The position numbers and the translations under genes are program-made. Shown piece by piece: positions 25,877-35,024 of a DNA stretch of 64,000 nt. The first letter of the stretch is position 1, and each line of letters opens with the position of its first letter. The stretch is from CBDBLK01 sp965243145 (GTDB lineage Bacteria; Bdellovibrionota; Bacteriovoracia; Bacteriovoracales; Bacteriovoracaceae). Under the pieces are notes generated by a model. That model was not told the origin of the DNA and made no database searches. It saw only the letters and a program-made list of their open reading frames with translations. The stretch lies in the NCBI GenBank assembly GCA_965243145.1, contig CBDEUB010000002.1:2294001-2358000 (forward strand), written 5' to 3'.

Positions 25877-27503
25877 TCCGAATTATAAGATCGGTTTGTA
25901 TGTCAGAAATTCCAGCGTTAAGCAAGACACCCCGGAAGGGACGATCAAAAATCAGGAAGAGCGATTGCGCCAGTATATTTCGCTTAGAAATGCATCCGGC
26001 AAGTTTGGGGAGGTGGTGCGGGTTTATGTCGATCGCTCGCTTTCGGCGAAAAATATGAACCGCCCATCCATCCAAAAGTTATTGCAAGATATTCACAACG
26101 ACAAAATTAACATGGTGGCGGTCAGTGAATTGTCCCGCATTACCCGCAATATGCGAGACTTTGGGGAAGTCTGGGAGTTTCTCGGCGAGAAGAAATGCGC
26201 CTTTTTAAGTCTTAGGGAAAATGTAGATACCAGCAATGCGGCCGGAGAGATGGTCATGTATATGTTGGCGAATATCGCCCAATTTGAGCGCAAACAAACC
26301 GGCGAGAGAGTGGCGGCGAATTTGAGGATTCGCGCCAAGAGGGGACTTTATAACGGTGGCCCCATTCCCTTGGGTTATAAAAGGAATCCCGACAGGCCAG
26401 GATTTTTAGAAATAGACGAAAAGGAAGTTGATTCGGTCAAGGCCGCATTTGATTACTTTTTGAAGTACGAAACTCTTGCCAGGACAGCAAAGGCACTCAA
26501 CAAAGACGGCATAACTGTTTCAAAACACAAAAAGGGAGGGGGAAATTCCAGACTTGGATTTTTTACCGTGGATGTTCTGCACAGGATACTTAAAAATAAG
26601 GCCTACATGGGGATTAGGGACTATATCGAAGGGGATCGGAGGATTGAGGTTAAGGCAGTGTGGAAACCGATTATTGATGCCGAGAAGTTTGCGAGAGTCC
26701 AGGAAATACTCAAGGAGAATCGCCACGCTAGAAAACCTTTCTCCTACAAAAAGACCTTTCCCTACATTTTAACGGGGATCACTGCTTGCCAGACCTGTGA
26801 CGGCCCTATGTGTGGGGCAAGTGCTCACGGGAAATATAAAAAATATGCTTATTATTTGCACGGATGGGCGAGCAAAAAGAACTCGACGATGCAAACGCCG
26901 ATCCTCAAATGCAAACCCCATCGAGTTTCGGCCAACAAGCTAGAAGAGGCGGTTTTAAAAAACATTCGTACGCTGGTGGAAAATCCCAGCACAGTCAAAG
27001 AGATGATCGAGGAAGCGAAAAGGATTCACGGAGAAAACGGCATAAACAAGGAGATAAAGCGTTTGCGGCTAAAAGTGTCGGGGTGTGATGCCAGCTTGGC
27101 CGCATTGGCAGAGAGGTTGGGGGAATTGCCCCCGACTGTTTCGGCAACGCCGATTTATGAGCAAATGGAAAAGCTGGATAGGGCCAAGGCGGAGGTGTTG
27201 GAAAAGATGCAAAACCTAGAGGCCAATTCAGGGCCAACTCAAGAATTTCCGGCGGATTTTGCGGATTACCAGAAATTTATCAAATTTATGGGCAAAGCAT
27301 TATCCCAACAAACCGCCCCAGAAATTAAGGCCAAAATACTCAAGAGATTGCTCTACAAGGTGGAAATAACCCCTCAAGGGGCCATTTTACGCTATTTCGT
27401 AGGGCAAAATCACATCGAGAAAGTGGAAAAGTCCACTTCTCCCGATTTTTTTGATTCCGAGTGTTCGCATACTTTGACAATTGGCGGGAGCGACGAGACT
27501 TGA
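25869..27503 (+). CDS. Large serine recombinase
   Basis: 544 residues from GTG 25869 (AGGAGG at 6-base spacing; ATG 25818 lies inside the upstream gene). The catalytic resolvase domain begins IGLYVRNSSVKQ with nucleophile Ser15 and continues VSELSRITRNMRDFGEVWEFL and ANIAQFERKQTGERV. A recombinase domain (GPIPLGYKRN...VDVLHRILKNKAYMG), a zinc-ribbon-like Cys pair (CQTCDG) and a coiled-coil region follow. It catalyses site-specific integration and excision. The last codons and stop lie inside the tRNA-Asp gene on the other strand, placing the recombinase at one end of its element. Confidence 0.9.
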   Translation: MNNPNYKIGLYVRNSSVKQDTPEGTIKNQEERLRQYISLRNASGKFGEVVRVYVDRSLSAKNMNRPSIQKLLQDIHNDKINMVAVSELSRITRNMRDFGEVWEFLGEKKCAFLSLRENVDTSNAAGEMVMYMLANIAQFERKQTGERVAANLRIRAKRGLYNGGPIPLGYKRNPDRPGFLEIDEKEVDSVKAAFDYFLKYETLARTAKALNKDGITVSKHKKGGGNSRLGFFTVDVLHRILKNKAYMGIRDYIEGDRRIEVKAVWKPIIDAEKFARVQEILKENRHARKPFSYKKTFPYILTGITACQTCDGPMCGASAHGKYKKYAYYLHGWASKKNSTMQTPILKCKPHRVSANKLEEAVLKNIRTLVENPSTVKEMIEEAKRIHGENGINKEIKRLRLKVSGCDASLAALAERLGELPPTVSATPIYEQMEKLDRAKAEVLEKMQNLEANSGPTQEFPADFADYQKFIKFMGKALSQQTAPEIKAKILKRLLYKVEITPQGAILRYFVGQNHIEKVEKSTSPDFFDSECSHTLTIGGSDET

Positions 27504-27558
27504 ACTCGCGACCTTCGGCGTGACAGGCCGATGTTGTAACCAACTCAACTACGCCCCC
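27482..27558 (-). tRNA. tRNA-Asp (GTC)
   Basis: A full cloverleaf can be drawn on the minus strand: acceptor GGGGGCG/CGCTCCC with one G-U pair, D-arm GTTG/CAAC, anticodon stem TCGGC/GCCGA with loop CTGTCAC (anticodon GTC), T-arm GCGAG/CTCGT with TTCAAGT, discriminator G and encoded CCA. 77 nt. It lies 15 bases after the TSUP gene stop, same strand. Its 3' 22 bases overlap the end of the serine recombinase gene. Confidence 0.95.
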
Positions 27559-27573
27559 GCAATAACAGAAGTT

Positions 27574-28515
27574 TTAATATATTTTTGAGGTAAGTTTTTC
27601 GTCAAGGGAGGCCTGTGCAAAAGACTGGAAAAAGAGGTGGGATGCTATGAGTAGCAGCAGGCCGATGAGCATTGTGCGGGCGTATTTGGGGTTGGCGCGG
27701 GTGCTCAAGCGGGCGGCCCAATGGCCGCTGGGCCAACTGCTGGCCACCAAGAGGGCCATAACTGCTGCATTGAGGTGACACCATTGGAAGGCCTGAAGAG
27801 AGGCGGCAAAAGTTGAGTTGGGGGTGGGGGCCGCTTTGAGTGCCATGCTCAGGGTTGCGCTGAGCGCTGCGTCGCTGCCGCCGATGAGGATGTTGCCCGC
27901 GTTAATGCCAGTGTCGAAGAGAACGGTGATGCCCGAAAGTGCGCATAGTGCCATAGCTGGGTTGCTATAGACTGGCAGCCAGGCGGTGGGCATGCGGTAC
28001 AGCAAAATGAGAACCGGGAGGATGAACAGGCCGCCGCCGACGCCGGTGAGGCCCGAGATAAGTCCGCCCAGTCCGCCGGCGATGAGGGTGGCCAGGGTTT
28101 TAAGGGGAGTCGTCTCTATGTAAAAAAATGTTATTTGTGGGTCAGTTGGAGAGGAGGGCCGCGGGGTCAGGGCCAAGCGGAGAGCGGAGACTAAGATGGT
28201 AAACGCTAGTATTTGTTTCAGTTCCGAGGCGGAAAATTGGGTGGCCAGGCGGCCGCCGATTTGGGCACCAGTGGCCATGGAGAGGGAGAGGGGCAGCAGC
28301 ACTGGCCACTGGGGGATGCGCCGGAGTTTCCAAAAGCGCACACTGTTGATGCATCCATTGCAGAAAACCACTCCCAGACAGTTGGCGATAATGGCCTGGG
28401 GAGGCATATTGGGGTAGAGAGAGTGGAGTGCCGATGCCATGATGGCCCCGCCCCCGAGTCCAAAAAAGGCCGCCATTCCTCCTGCGATGATTCCAGTGAG
28501 CATCAGGAGCAGCAC
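27574..28515 (-). CDS. TSUP (TauE/SafE) family permease
   Basis: 313 residues with about eight transmembrane helices in two similar halves. The family Gly-rich motifs occur in both halves (IIAGGMAAFFGLGGGAIMASAL and LIAGGLGGLISGLTGVGGGLFILPVL). TSUP proteins export small organosulfur or sulfite-type anions; substrate here unknown. Followed closely by tRNA-Asp on the same strand. Confidence 0.85.
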   Translation of the reverse strand: MLLLMLTGIIAGGMAAFFGLGGGAIMASALHSLYPNMPPQAIIANCLGVVFCNGCINSVRFWKLRRIPQWPVLLPLSLSMATGAQIGGRLATQFSASELKQILAFTILVSALRLALTPRPSSPTDPQITFFYIETTPLKTLATLIAGGLGGLISGLTGVGGGLFILPVLILLYRMPTAWLPVYSNPAMALCALSGITVLFDTGINAGNILIGGSDAALSATLSMALKAAPTPNSTFAASLQAFQWCHLNAAVMALLVASSWPSGHWAARLSTRANPKYARTMLIGLLLLIASHLFFQSFAQASLDEKLTSKIY

Positions 28516-28596
28516 TTGGCAGGGCCTCCTCCGATAGAGTTAAGGGCGGAAGGACATAGTGAAGTGTAGCTAACTCTGTAAAAGGAGAAAAGAGGC

Positions 28597-29637
28597 GTGC
28601 AAATTTTTATCGTTTTTTGGGATTATTTGATTCAAACCGCCCCCTATCTTTTGTTGGGCCTGGGAGCGGCCGGCCTGATCCACGCCTTCGTGGGCACTTC
28701 CTTTGTTCAACGCCACCTGGGGGGGCGCGGGCCATGGGCGGTGTTCAAGGCCTCGCTGGTGGGGATTCCCTTGCCCCTGTGCTCTTGTTCAGTAATTCCC
28801 ACCGCCGTGGAATTGCGTAAGGCGGGGGCGGGCAACGGGCCGACTTCCTCCTTTTTGATCGCTACCCCTGAGTCGGGTGTTGATTCCATGGCCATGACTT
28901 ACGCCATGATGGACATTCCCATGACCTTGATTCGCCCAGTGGCGGCCTTTGTGACCGCCACCCTGGCGGGCCTGTGCCAGAACGCCTGGAATTTTCACCA
29001 GTTGGCGACACCCGCTGCATCTGGTGGGTGTTGCCCCCAAACGGCGGCCAGGAAAAATCTTGGGCCAGTTCCAAGGCCCAACCGTCTGTGGGTGGCCATG
29101 CGCTACGGTTATTTTGATTTGGTGGAGGATTTGGCGCTGTGGTTGAGCATCGGCCTGGTGGTGGGCGGGGCCTTGGACATGTGGTTGCCCCCCCATTTTT
29201 TTGAGGGGGCCAATGGACTGGCGGGCAAATTGCTGGTGTTGGGGGTGGGTATTCCGGTCTACATTTGCGCCTCGGCAACCACTCCCATTGCCGCCGCTCT
29301 CATGCTCAAGGGCATGAGTCCCGGCACGGCCCTGATTTTGTTGCTGGTGGGGCCAGCGACCAATATTTCCAACCTCGCCGTTTTACAGTACTATCTTGGC
29401 AAAAGGGGAATTTTGATTAATATATTAGTGATTGCCACGGTGTCGTTTGCCCTGTCCTATTTGGTCGATTACGGGTATGCCCGCTGGGGAACTTCACCCC
29501 TCGCCGTGGCCGCGCCGGAAGAGCATGCCGCCGGGAGTGGCCTTGGCGCTCAACTCGCCGCTGCGGTTTTGAGCGTGTTGCTCCTAAGGGGAATGGCGCA
29601 AAATTGGAAGAAGAGGAGACAAAATGCGGCCTTATAA
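28597..29637 (+). CDS. SO_0444-type Cu/Zn efflux permease
   Basis: 346 residues, about ten transmembrane helices, GTG start with AGAGG upstream. VGIPLPLCSCSVIPTAVELRKAGAGNGPTSSFLIATPESG is the hallmark of the DUF318/ArsP permease superfamily; the CSC motif, GGCCPQ linker and duplicated PVYICASATTPIAAALMLKG fit the SO_0444 metal efflux branch. Inner-membrane export of toxic metal ions is the likely role. Its end overlaps a small lipoprotein gene. Confidence 0.8.
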   Translation: MQIFIVFWDYLIQTAPYLLLGLGAAGLIHAFVGTSFVQRHLGGRGPWAVFKASLVGIPLPLCSCSVIPTAVELRKAGAGNGPTSSFLIATPESGVDSMAMTYAMMDIPMTLIRPVAAFVTATLAGLCQNAWNFHQLATPAASGGCCPQTAARKNLGPVPRPNRLWVAMRYGYFDLVEDLALWLSIGLVVGGALDMWLPPHFFEGANGLAGKLLVLGVGIPVYICASATTPIAAALMLKGMSPGTALILLLVGPATNISNLAVLQYYLGKRGILINILVIATVSFALSYLVDYGYARWGTSPLAVAAPEEHAAGSGLGAQLAAAVLSVLLLRGMAQNWKKRRQNAAL

Positions 29638-29815
29638 AATGTTGATATTAGTTTTTTGGGGAATCGTATTCGCCGCTTGCCAAGGGGAAAACCCTGAAAC
29701 CACCAAGTGTGGCGATGACTTGGCCCCGTTGGAGTTGTCCGCCCAGTCAACCGTGAGCAGCGACCCTCTCGCGGATGCGGGCCTCAAGGGCCAGAGCGGT
29801 TGTACTTTGGATTAA
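29624..29815 (+). CDS. Small lipoprotein
   Basis: 63 residues with signal MLILVFWGIVFAAC, lipobox FAAC, and a short mature part with two further Cys. Overlaps the permease gene by 14 bases, so probably cotranscribed; may assist metal handling, but that is only context. Confidence 0.6.
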   Translation: MRPYKMLILVFWGIVFAACQGENPETTKCGDDLAPLELSAQSTVSSDPLADAGLKGQSGCTLD

Positions 29816-29826
29816 AGGAGTCTACT

Positions 29827-30537
29827 ATGAGGGCAATGAATGTCTTGTTGGTTTTGAGCGTTTTCTCTCTGGCCTTTGCCCCGGTGAAATTGCGGGCAGA
29901 GGATGCTTTGGTGAATGACATTCCCGATTTTTATCATCTGGTGGATTCCGGGTACGGGGAAGAGGGCACTGTTTGGGTTTACGCCTGTAACGGCGGGAAC
30001 GCAGAAGAGGCCTCCTCTGCCGAGCTTCTCTTTTTAGATGCTGACTGCCGTGCTGTAGCGGAAGTCTCCAAGTCAGACCTGCGCGCCTTGGCCTCGGGTG
30101 CTTCCCACGAGGTGAAAAGGAATCCCTCCCATTATTTTGCCCAGGCCCTGGCGGGCAAACAGGAATTTTCCACGACTGGAGATAGTGCTTTCTCTTCCCT
30201 TATGAGCGCTGCATTTTCTTTTATAGGAGCGTTAATTATTAATATTGCTCTTGAAGACAGGCCTGGCAGAGGAACGACATTTGCCACGGCGATTGTCTTG
30301 CTTCCCGCTGTATTTGTATTTTTTAAGGCCGGAATAAGTGCCGGCATCGAAAGGGGTCATGCCCGCACCGTACACAAGCATTTAGAAAACGGCATCAGTT
30401 TTGGTGTCGTCAGGGGAAAACGGGGAAAGCGCGACCGTTATCACGGCGAAATTGTCATGCAGTTGTTTACCGACTTTGTGAATCGCCACGGTGTGGAACC
30501 CGTCGGGCGAGGCCCTTCGCTCTTGTCCCGCCGCTAA
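29827..30537 (+). CDS. Exported membrane protein of unknown function
   Basis: 236 residues from ATG 29827 (AAAGGAG at 6-base spacing; the further in-frame start at 29800 lacks one). An N-terminal Sec signal ends at VKLRAED. A central pair of hydrophobic segments (AAFSFIGALIINIAL and AIVLLPAVFVFFKAGISAG) is followed by a basic C-terminus. Third gene of the permease operon. The architecture (short Cys-containing domain, two helices, basic tail) resembles the proteins at 57805 and 58568 only in outline. No family recognised. Confidence 0.6.
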   Translation: MRAMNVLLVLSVFSLAFAPVKLRAEDALVNDIPDFYHLVDSGYGEEGTVWVYACNGGNAEEASSAELLFLDADCRAVAEVSKSDLRALASGASHEVKRNPSHYFAQALAGKQEFSTTGDSAFSSLMSAAFSFIGALIINIALEDRPGRGTTFATAIVLLPAVFVFFKAGISAGIERGHARTVHKHLENGISFGVVRGKRGKRDRYHGEIVMQLFTDFVNRHGVEPVGRGPSLLSRR

Positions 30538-30539
30538 AG

Positions 30540-31727
30540 TTATTCCTCGGCCCCGTCGGCCGTTTGTTTGAGCAGATTTTTGGCGATGATCAGGATCATC
30601 ACCTCGTTGGTTCCCGCTCCAATTTCGTTGAGTTTATTGTCGCGCATGAGCCGTTCGACGGGAAATTCCCGGGCGTAGCCGTATCCGCCGTGGAGTTGGA
30701 TGGCGTCCAGGGCGATTTTGGTGGCCATTTTGGGAAGTGCCAACTTGGCCATGGCCGCGACGGTTGGCCCCCGTTCGCCGCGGTCGTAGCGGTAGGCGGT
30801 ATTGTAGAGAAAATTGCGCATCATCTCGGTTTCGGTGGCCATTTCGGCGATCATTTTTTGAATCAACTGGAAGTTGCCCAGGGTTTGGCCAAATTGTTTC
30901 CGTTGATTGGCGTAGCGCAAACAGTGATCGAGGCAGGCCTGGGCCACCCCCAAGGAAATGCCGGCGATGGTGATCCGTTCGATTTCCAAATTTTTCATCA
31001 TGTGATAAGTGGATTGGCCCTCTTCTCCCACCCGGTTGGCCAGGGGAACGCGGATATTGTCGAAGATCAGTTCGCCAGTGGGGGAAGCGCGCATACCCAT
31101 CTTGTGAATTGGTTTTCCCGTCTGGTAGTGGCCCGCGGCCTTTTCCAAAATAAAAGTGGTGAGGTTCTTTTTTTCTGGCCCCGTGCGGGTGTAAACATAG
31201 GCCAAGTCGGAATATTCGGCGTTGGTGATCCACATTTTGCTGCCGTTGATGGCGTAGTTGTCCCCCTGGCGCTTGGCCACGGTTTGCATGCCGAGGGCAT
31301 CACTGCCGTACTCCGGTTCGCTCATGCCCATGCAGCCGATCCACTCCCCACTGATGAGTTTGGGCAAGTATTTGGCCTTTTGTTCGGGACTGGCGTTGTT
31401 TTGGATATTGTTGACCGCTAAAATACTGTGGGCCAGATAGCTGAGAGTGAGCGCCGGACAGGCCTTGGCAAACTCCTCCATGGCCACGGTGGCGGCCAAA
31501 CTGCCCAGGCCAGCACCACCATATTGGGGTTCGGCGGTCATGCCCAACACCCCAAGCTCTCCCATTTGCCGAAAGGCCTTTAAGTTAAAGCTCTCTTCGG
31601 TGTCGTGCTTTTCCGCATAGGGAGCAATTTCACTCTGGGCAAAGGAACGGCAAAGGCCAACTAACTCTTTTTCTTCAGCACTAAAATACCACACCGCCAG
31701 AATAGTGTGGCCCAGAAAAAATGACAA
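30540..31727 (-). CDS. Acyl-CoA dehydrogenase (isovaleryl-CoA-type)
   Basis: 395 residues. Flavin enzyme oxidising an acyl-CoA to the enoyl-CoA. Signatures: GCMGMSEPEYGSDALGMQTVA and KMWITNAEYSDLAYVYTRT (substrate/FAD binding), QRKQFGQTLGNFQLIQ, and ALDAIQLHGGYGYAREFPVERLMRDNKLNEIGAGTNEVM (C-terminal signature). It is closest in feel to isovaleryl/butyryl-CoA dehydrogenases. The start is uncertain: TTG 31727 or GTG 31694 (VWYFSAEEKEL), neither with a clear ribosome site; the first 11 residues of the longer form look non-native. Confidence 0.85.
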   Translation of the reverse strand: MSFFLGHTILAVWYFSAEEKELVGLCRSFAQSEIAPYAEKHDTEESFNLKAFRQMGELGVLGMTAEPQYGGAGLGSLAATVAMEEFAKACPALTLSYLAHSILAVNNIQNNASPEQKAKYLPKLISGEWIGCMGMSEPEYGSDALGMQTVAKRQGDNYAINGSKMWITNAEYSDLAYVYTRTGPEKKNLTTFILEKAAGHYQTGKPIHKMGMRASPTGELIFDNIRVPLANRVGEEGQSTYHMMKNLEIERITIAGISLGVAQACLDHCLRYANQRKQFGQTLGNFQLIQKMIAEMATETEMMRNFLYNTAYRYDRGERGPTVAAMAKLALPKMATKIALDAIQLHGGYGYAREFPVERLMRDNKLNEIGAGTNEVMILIIAKNLLKQTADGAEE

Positions 31728-31740
31728 GACCGCTGTCTTG
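31725..31740. promoter_or_regulatory. Palindrome in divergent promoter region
   Basis: CAAGAC, CGCT, GTCTTG is a perfect inverted repeat in the 43-base gap between the divergent acyl-CoA dehydrogenase and GH-like genes. Candidate operator controlling both. Confidence 0.4.
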
Positions 31741-31770
31741 GGTTAAAATTGAGAGGAAGGGGATTCGGTC

Positions 31771-33627
31771 ATGTCAGAACGCAACATTCCCGCACCGTCG
31801 GCCACCCCCCGCCCCATTCCTCCACCTCTTGCCTCCCCCGATTCCATGAAACCGCCCTCGACTACGGCCGTGCCCGCCGGTTCTGCATTGGAGAGGGATA
31901 TGGATACCCTCTTTCCCGGGGAGTGTTGGTTTTTTTATTGGAAAACCAGCGCCGCTTTGTGGGAGAGCAAGTTGGATCAGCTTCCCGCCGGCGCGCGGTT
32001 GTGGGTTCCTATTAATTGGGCTTTTCACTCGGAAACTGGCGACACTTACGACTTTGCCGATTTAAGGCCAGAAACTGACCTCAAAAACCTTTTGGATTTG
32101 GCCCAGGCCAAAGGCCGAGATTTGATCTTTTTGGTTCCCTTGGGGCCATGCCCCTTTCTTCCCAACGGTGGCCTGCCGGTACTCCTGGCGCGCATCTTGG
32201 CCTTCGACCGGGACGCCCACCCCCTGGCCTTTGCCGATGCCGAGGGGAACTTGCACCGCTTTTATTCGTTTTTTGACAAGCGCATTTTTAAGGCCTACTC
32301 CAAGTTCGTGCGCCGTTTGGGCCATTACTTGTCCAGTGCGGGGGTCAATTGCGATGTCCTGGGTTTTTTTCCTGGCCACTTGGAAGGGGAGAGGTTTAGG
32401 CCCTATTTGCTGGATTCGTCCAGCGCTTTCAAGTCGGGCCTGGCCCAGTTCGTGCAAATTCAAAGGGAAGAAAAATCCTTGGCGCTTACGCCGGAGCTGC
32501 AACAACAGTGGGAAGTGGAGTTTGCCATTACGGTGAACAATTTTTATTACCGGGAGGCCCAGGCGGCGCTCAAGAGCAATTGGGAAGGAGTGGTGCAAGT
32601 CAATTTTTTGGGGGGAAGTCCCCACTCCCTCTTTGCCCGCATCCATGAGAGAGACACCGCTGCCCACTACTTTCTTCCATTGCTTGAGGCCATAACCCAC
32701 GGACAATTGCCCTGCTCTATTCTGTTACCTGCGCGCCTCAAGCGCGGGGCCTTGCAGGCCTTGTTACAAGATGTGGCCGCATACCCTCCGGTGTCCGCAT
32801 TGAGGGCACACGAAAGTTTGAGCGACGAGGGCCAAACTTTTCAGTGGGCCTTGCTCTTTGAAGTCTTTAGTGGCCGCGATGCCGACGGTTTGGTTGACAA
32901 AGAGGTCAAAAATTGGAATCAATTGGGCCTTTTGGATTATCTCAAGCAGACTTACGCCAATTGTTTCCGCCACCACTCCGGGGCCTTTCGGCCCTGGCAC
33001 GACGATGAAAGACACCTCAAGAGTGAAATTGGCGAAAGTGAACGGCGCATTTTTTTCTTTCAAGGGCGCGACCTCAGTGAATCGCTCTTCCGCACCATCG
33101 TTACAATTTTTACCCGCGGCGGGAAAGTGGTGCTCAATAGTTCTGGCCTGAAAAAGAAATATTGGCGCAAATTGGAGGCCTTTTGGCTGGAAAATGATTT
33201 GCAGGTGGAGCGGGCCAAGTACCGTGTGGCGGTTCAGAATGTGGCCATGGGGGAAGGCCGTTTTTTGATGATCGAGGCCGATGCCCTGGCCGAATTGCCG
33301 CCCGAACAAATGGCGTCTTTTTGGCGCAAAATCTTGGGGACTTTTAAAATACGCTATTTGCCGGTGCCCGCAGTGGAGGGAGTTTTCAAAACTTGGAAGT
33401 GCCGCACCACCCGTTACCACGAACTCGACTATGAGGAAATTCACCAGCTCAACTTATACAACCCCACCTCCTACAAAAAGAAAGTCCGCATCCCCATTCC
33501 CAAAGATTTTAGGCCACTCAAGGTCGATCGGGCGGTTCACGCCAAATACAAAAGTCAAAGTGATGTGTGGGAGATTGAGTTGTGGCCAGAGGGAAGTTTG
33601 GCGGTGGATTTCGGAGTGCTCACATGA
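31771..33627 (+). CDS. GH42/GH35-like TIM-barrel protein
   Basis: 618 residues, no signal peptide; a Pro-rich N-terminal leader. The segment RLWVPINWAFHSETGDTYDFADLRPETDLKNLLDLAQAKGRDLIFLVPLGPCPFLPNGGLP follows the start of GH42/GH35 beta-galactosidase barrels (W.YHE..G.YDF...L..AKG..VI...GP...GG.P), but the usual residues around the acid/base (NE) are not obvious; VLGFFPGHLEG could be its equivalent. The C-terminal half has a Rossmann-like beta pattern (GKVVLNSSGLKKKYWRKLE), as in GH42 trimerisation domains. Glycan hydrolysis or binding is an inference. Translation is coupled to the next gene by ATGA. Confidence 0.55.
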   Translation: MSERNIPAPSATPRPIPPPLASPDSMKPPSTTAVPAGSALERDMDTLFPGECWFFYWKTSAALWESKLDQLPAGARLWVPINWAFHSETGDTYDFADLRPETDLKNLLDLAQAKGRDLIFLVPLGPCPFLPNGGLPVLLARILAFDRDAHPLAFADAEGNLHRFYSFFDKRIFKAYSKFVRRLGHYLSSAGVNCDVLGFFPGHLEGERFRPYLLDSSSAFKSGLAQFVQIQREEKSLALTPELQQQWEVEFAITVNNFYYREAQAALKSNWEGVVQVNFLGGSPHSLFARIHERDTAAHYFLPLLEAITHGQLPCSILLPARLKRGALQALLQDVAAYPPVSALRAHESLSDEGQTFQWALLFEVFSGRDADGLVDKEVKNWNQLGLLDYLKQTYANCFRHHSGAFRPWHDDERHLKSEIGESERRIFFFQGRDLSESLFRTIVTIFTRGGKVVLNSSGLKKKYWRKLEAFWLENDLQVERAKYRVAVQNVAMGEGRFLMIEADALAELPPEQMASFWRKILGTFKIRYLPVPAVEGVFKTWKCRTTRYHELDYEEIHQLNLYNPTSYKKKVRIPIPKDFRPLKVDRAVHAKYKSQSDVWEIELWPEGSLAVDFGVLT

Positions 33628-34034
33628 AAGCGGCGGGCAAAACGCCGGAAACTCTCTTTGCCATCGTCGGACACCGCCAGGGTTTTCACTCGGGGCCTTA
33701 CCTTTCGGCGGTATTTGATGCTCAAGGGCCAGTTGCCAAGGCCCTTTGCGTACAGTTCTACTTCAAAATTAAGGGGACTTCCCCCCAAATTCTGGGGCCA
33801 GGCCAGATTGGGCCATTTGCCTCTTGTGAAGAAATTGAAGATTGGTGCCTGCAATTGGCCGAAGAGTTGGGCGTTCAGCAAATCAACCTCCTCGATGTGA
33901 GTGAGTACGCCGCCATTGTCTCTTCAGTTGGCCACATGGGGGATTTGCGGAGGGAGTTGGCCCTCAAGGGAAAAATCCTCCACCGCAATCCCTCTCCCGC
34001 CCGATCCCGCTTTTTAGACAAACTGTTTTCTTGA
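33624..34034 (+). CDS. Small partner of GH-like protein
   Basis: 136 residues from ATG 33624, which overlaps the upstream stop as ATGA. Beta-rich N-terminal half (FAIVGHRQGFHSGPYLSAVFDAQGPVAKALCVQFYF) and helical C-terminal half. No family recognised; overlap implies stoichiometric synthesis with the GH-like protein. Confidence 0.65.
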   Translation: MKAAGKTPETLFAIVGHRQGFHSGPYLSAVFDAQGPVAKALCVQFYFKIKGTSPQILGPGQIGPFASCEEIEDWCLQLAEELGVQQINLLDVSEYAAIVSSVGHMGDLRRELALKGKILHRNPSPARSRFLDKLFS

Positions 34035-34119
34035 CTGGCCCGTTTGGGCCACACAGGGCCTTGAAAGGGTGGTTTATGAGAGAGTGTTGGCCATTACATT
34101 CTAAAATTAAGCAAAGGTA

Positions 34120-34944
34120 TTATGTTTTAGTTGCAAAAAAAGTAAATTTATTTTGATAGATAAAATTGAGAGGTGATGCAACTTCCTCCAAATATTCCGA
34201 TCTAAATTTCTCAAAATCACTTTCACCTAAAATCTTTTCTATGTGTGGGCGAATTTGATCAAGTCGCATACCCCATAACTTATGTTCTAGTTGCCTATCT
34301 TCTTCCTTAAAAGAATCCACTAAAACATGATTAAACTCTTCTACCTTAAATCCGGCATCAATTAAAATTCGAGGAATTTTTTTACAGATATACCCCTCAA
34401 AATGAGGAAAATTTGACTCGATTTTATGAAGGCAACGATTGATAAATTTATTTTCAGTGCCAAGGCCATAAAAAATACCGTCGGCATCAATGAGGATAAA
34501 TCGTCCCCCAGGGCGCAAGACTCTGTGAAGTTCTTCTGTGACTGGTTTAATAATTTGGGGAATATGTTGATAGACAAATCTACATACAATTAAATCATAA
34601 TAATCATTTGGCCTTTTGAGAGACTGAAGGTCTGATAATTCAAATTTAATACTGGATTTAGGAAATTCTAAGCGAAGATTAGAAATCTCCGATTCTAAAT
34701 CTTTTATTCTTATTTCTGATTTATCTATGGCATCAATTTGAAGAGATAAGTTTGGATAATAATCAAGAATAAGACGACTTATATTGGCCATGCCACAACC
34801 AGCATCTAATATTTTTTCACCATCCTTGAGTTTAAGATATGCCTTTGGCAATTCTCTTGAAAGGTCGTAATTTTGGCCCTGATTTTGTAACACAAGTCGC
34901 TTAGATTCTTGCCTATTCTCCAAAACATATTGGTTTTTGTTCAT
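34120..34944 (-). CDS. SAM-dependent methyltransferase
   Basis: 274 residues. Class I fold: motif I KILDAGCGMANISRLILDYYP, acidic loop IDAIDKSEIRIKDLE, motif IV YYDLIVCRFVYQHI, and LHRVLRPGGRFILIDADG. This is the Methyltransf_11/25 type; substrate unknown. Strongly AT-rich compared with the genes to its left, and adjacent to the Cro-like pair, so probably acquired. Confidence 0.85.
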   Translation of the reverse strand: MNKNQYVLENRQESKRLVLQNQGQNYDLSRELPKAYLKLKDGEKILDAGCGMANISRLILDYYPNLSLQIDAIDKSEIRIKDLESEISNLRLEFPKSSIKFELSDLQSLKRPNDYYDLIVCRFVYQHIPQIIKPVTEELHRVLRPGGRFILIDADGIFYGLGTENKFINRCLHKIESNFPHFEGYICKKIPRILIDAGFKVEEFNHVLVDSFKEEDRQLEHKLWGMRLDQIRPHIEKILGESDFEKFRSEYLEEVASPLNFIYQNKFTFFATKT

Positions 34945-34968
34945 AACTTTATCCTACCTTTTTTCAAT

Positions 34969-34984
34969 GTTGTAAATATACAAC
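34969..34984. promoter_or_regulatory. Operator O1 of first Cro-like gene
   Basis: GTTGTAAATATACAAC is a perfect palindrome 40 bases upstream of O2. It lies between the divergent methyltransferase and Cro-like genes, so it could control both. Confidence 0.6.
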
Positions 34985-35008
34985 TTCTATTAAAAATATC
35001 CTTGCTAT

Positions 35009-35024
35009 GTTGTATTTATGCAAC
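35009..35024. promoter_or_regulatory. Operator O2 overlapping the start codon
   Basis: GTTGTATTTATGCAAC covers the ATG at 35018. The same two-site layout recurs at the next gene. Confidence 0.6.

Noticed and set aside
30564..31421. 285-codon plus-strand frame opposite the acyl-CoA dehydrogenase
   Set aside because: It is the complement of a gene with strong family motifs; the product is His/Gly/Val-rich and unlike any family.
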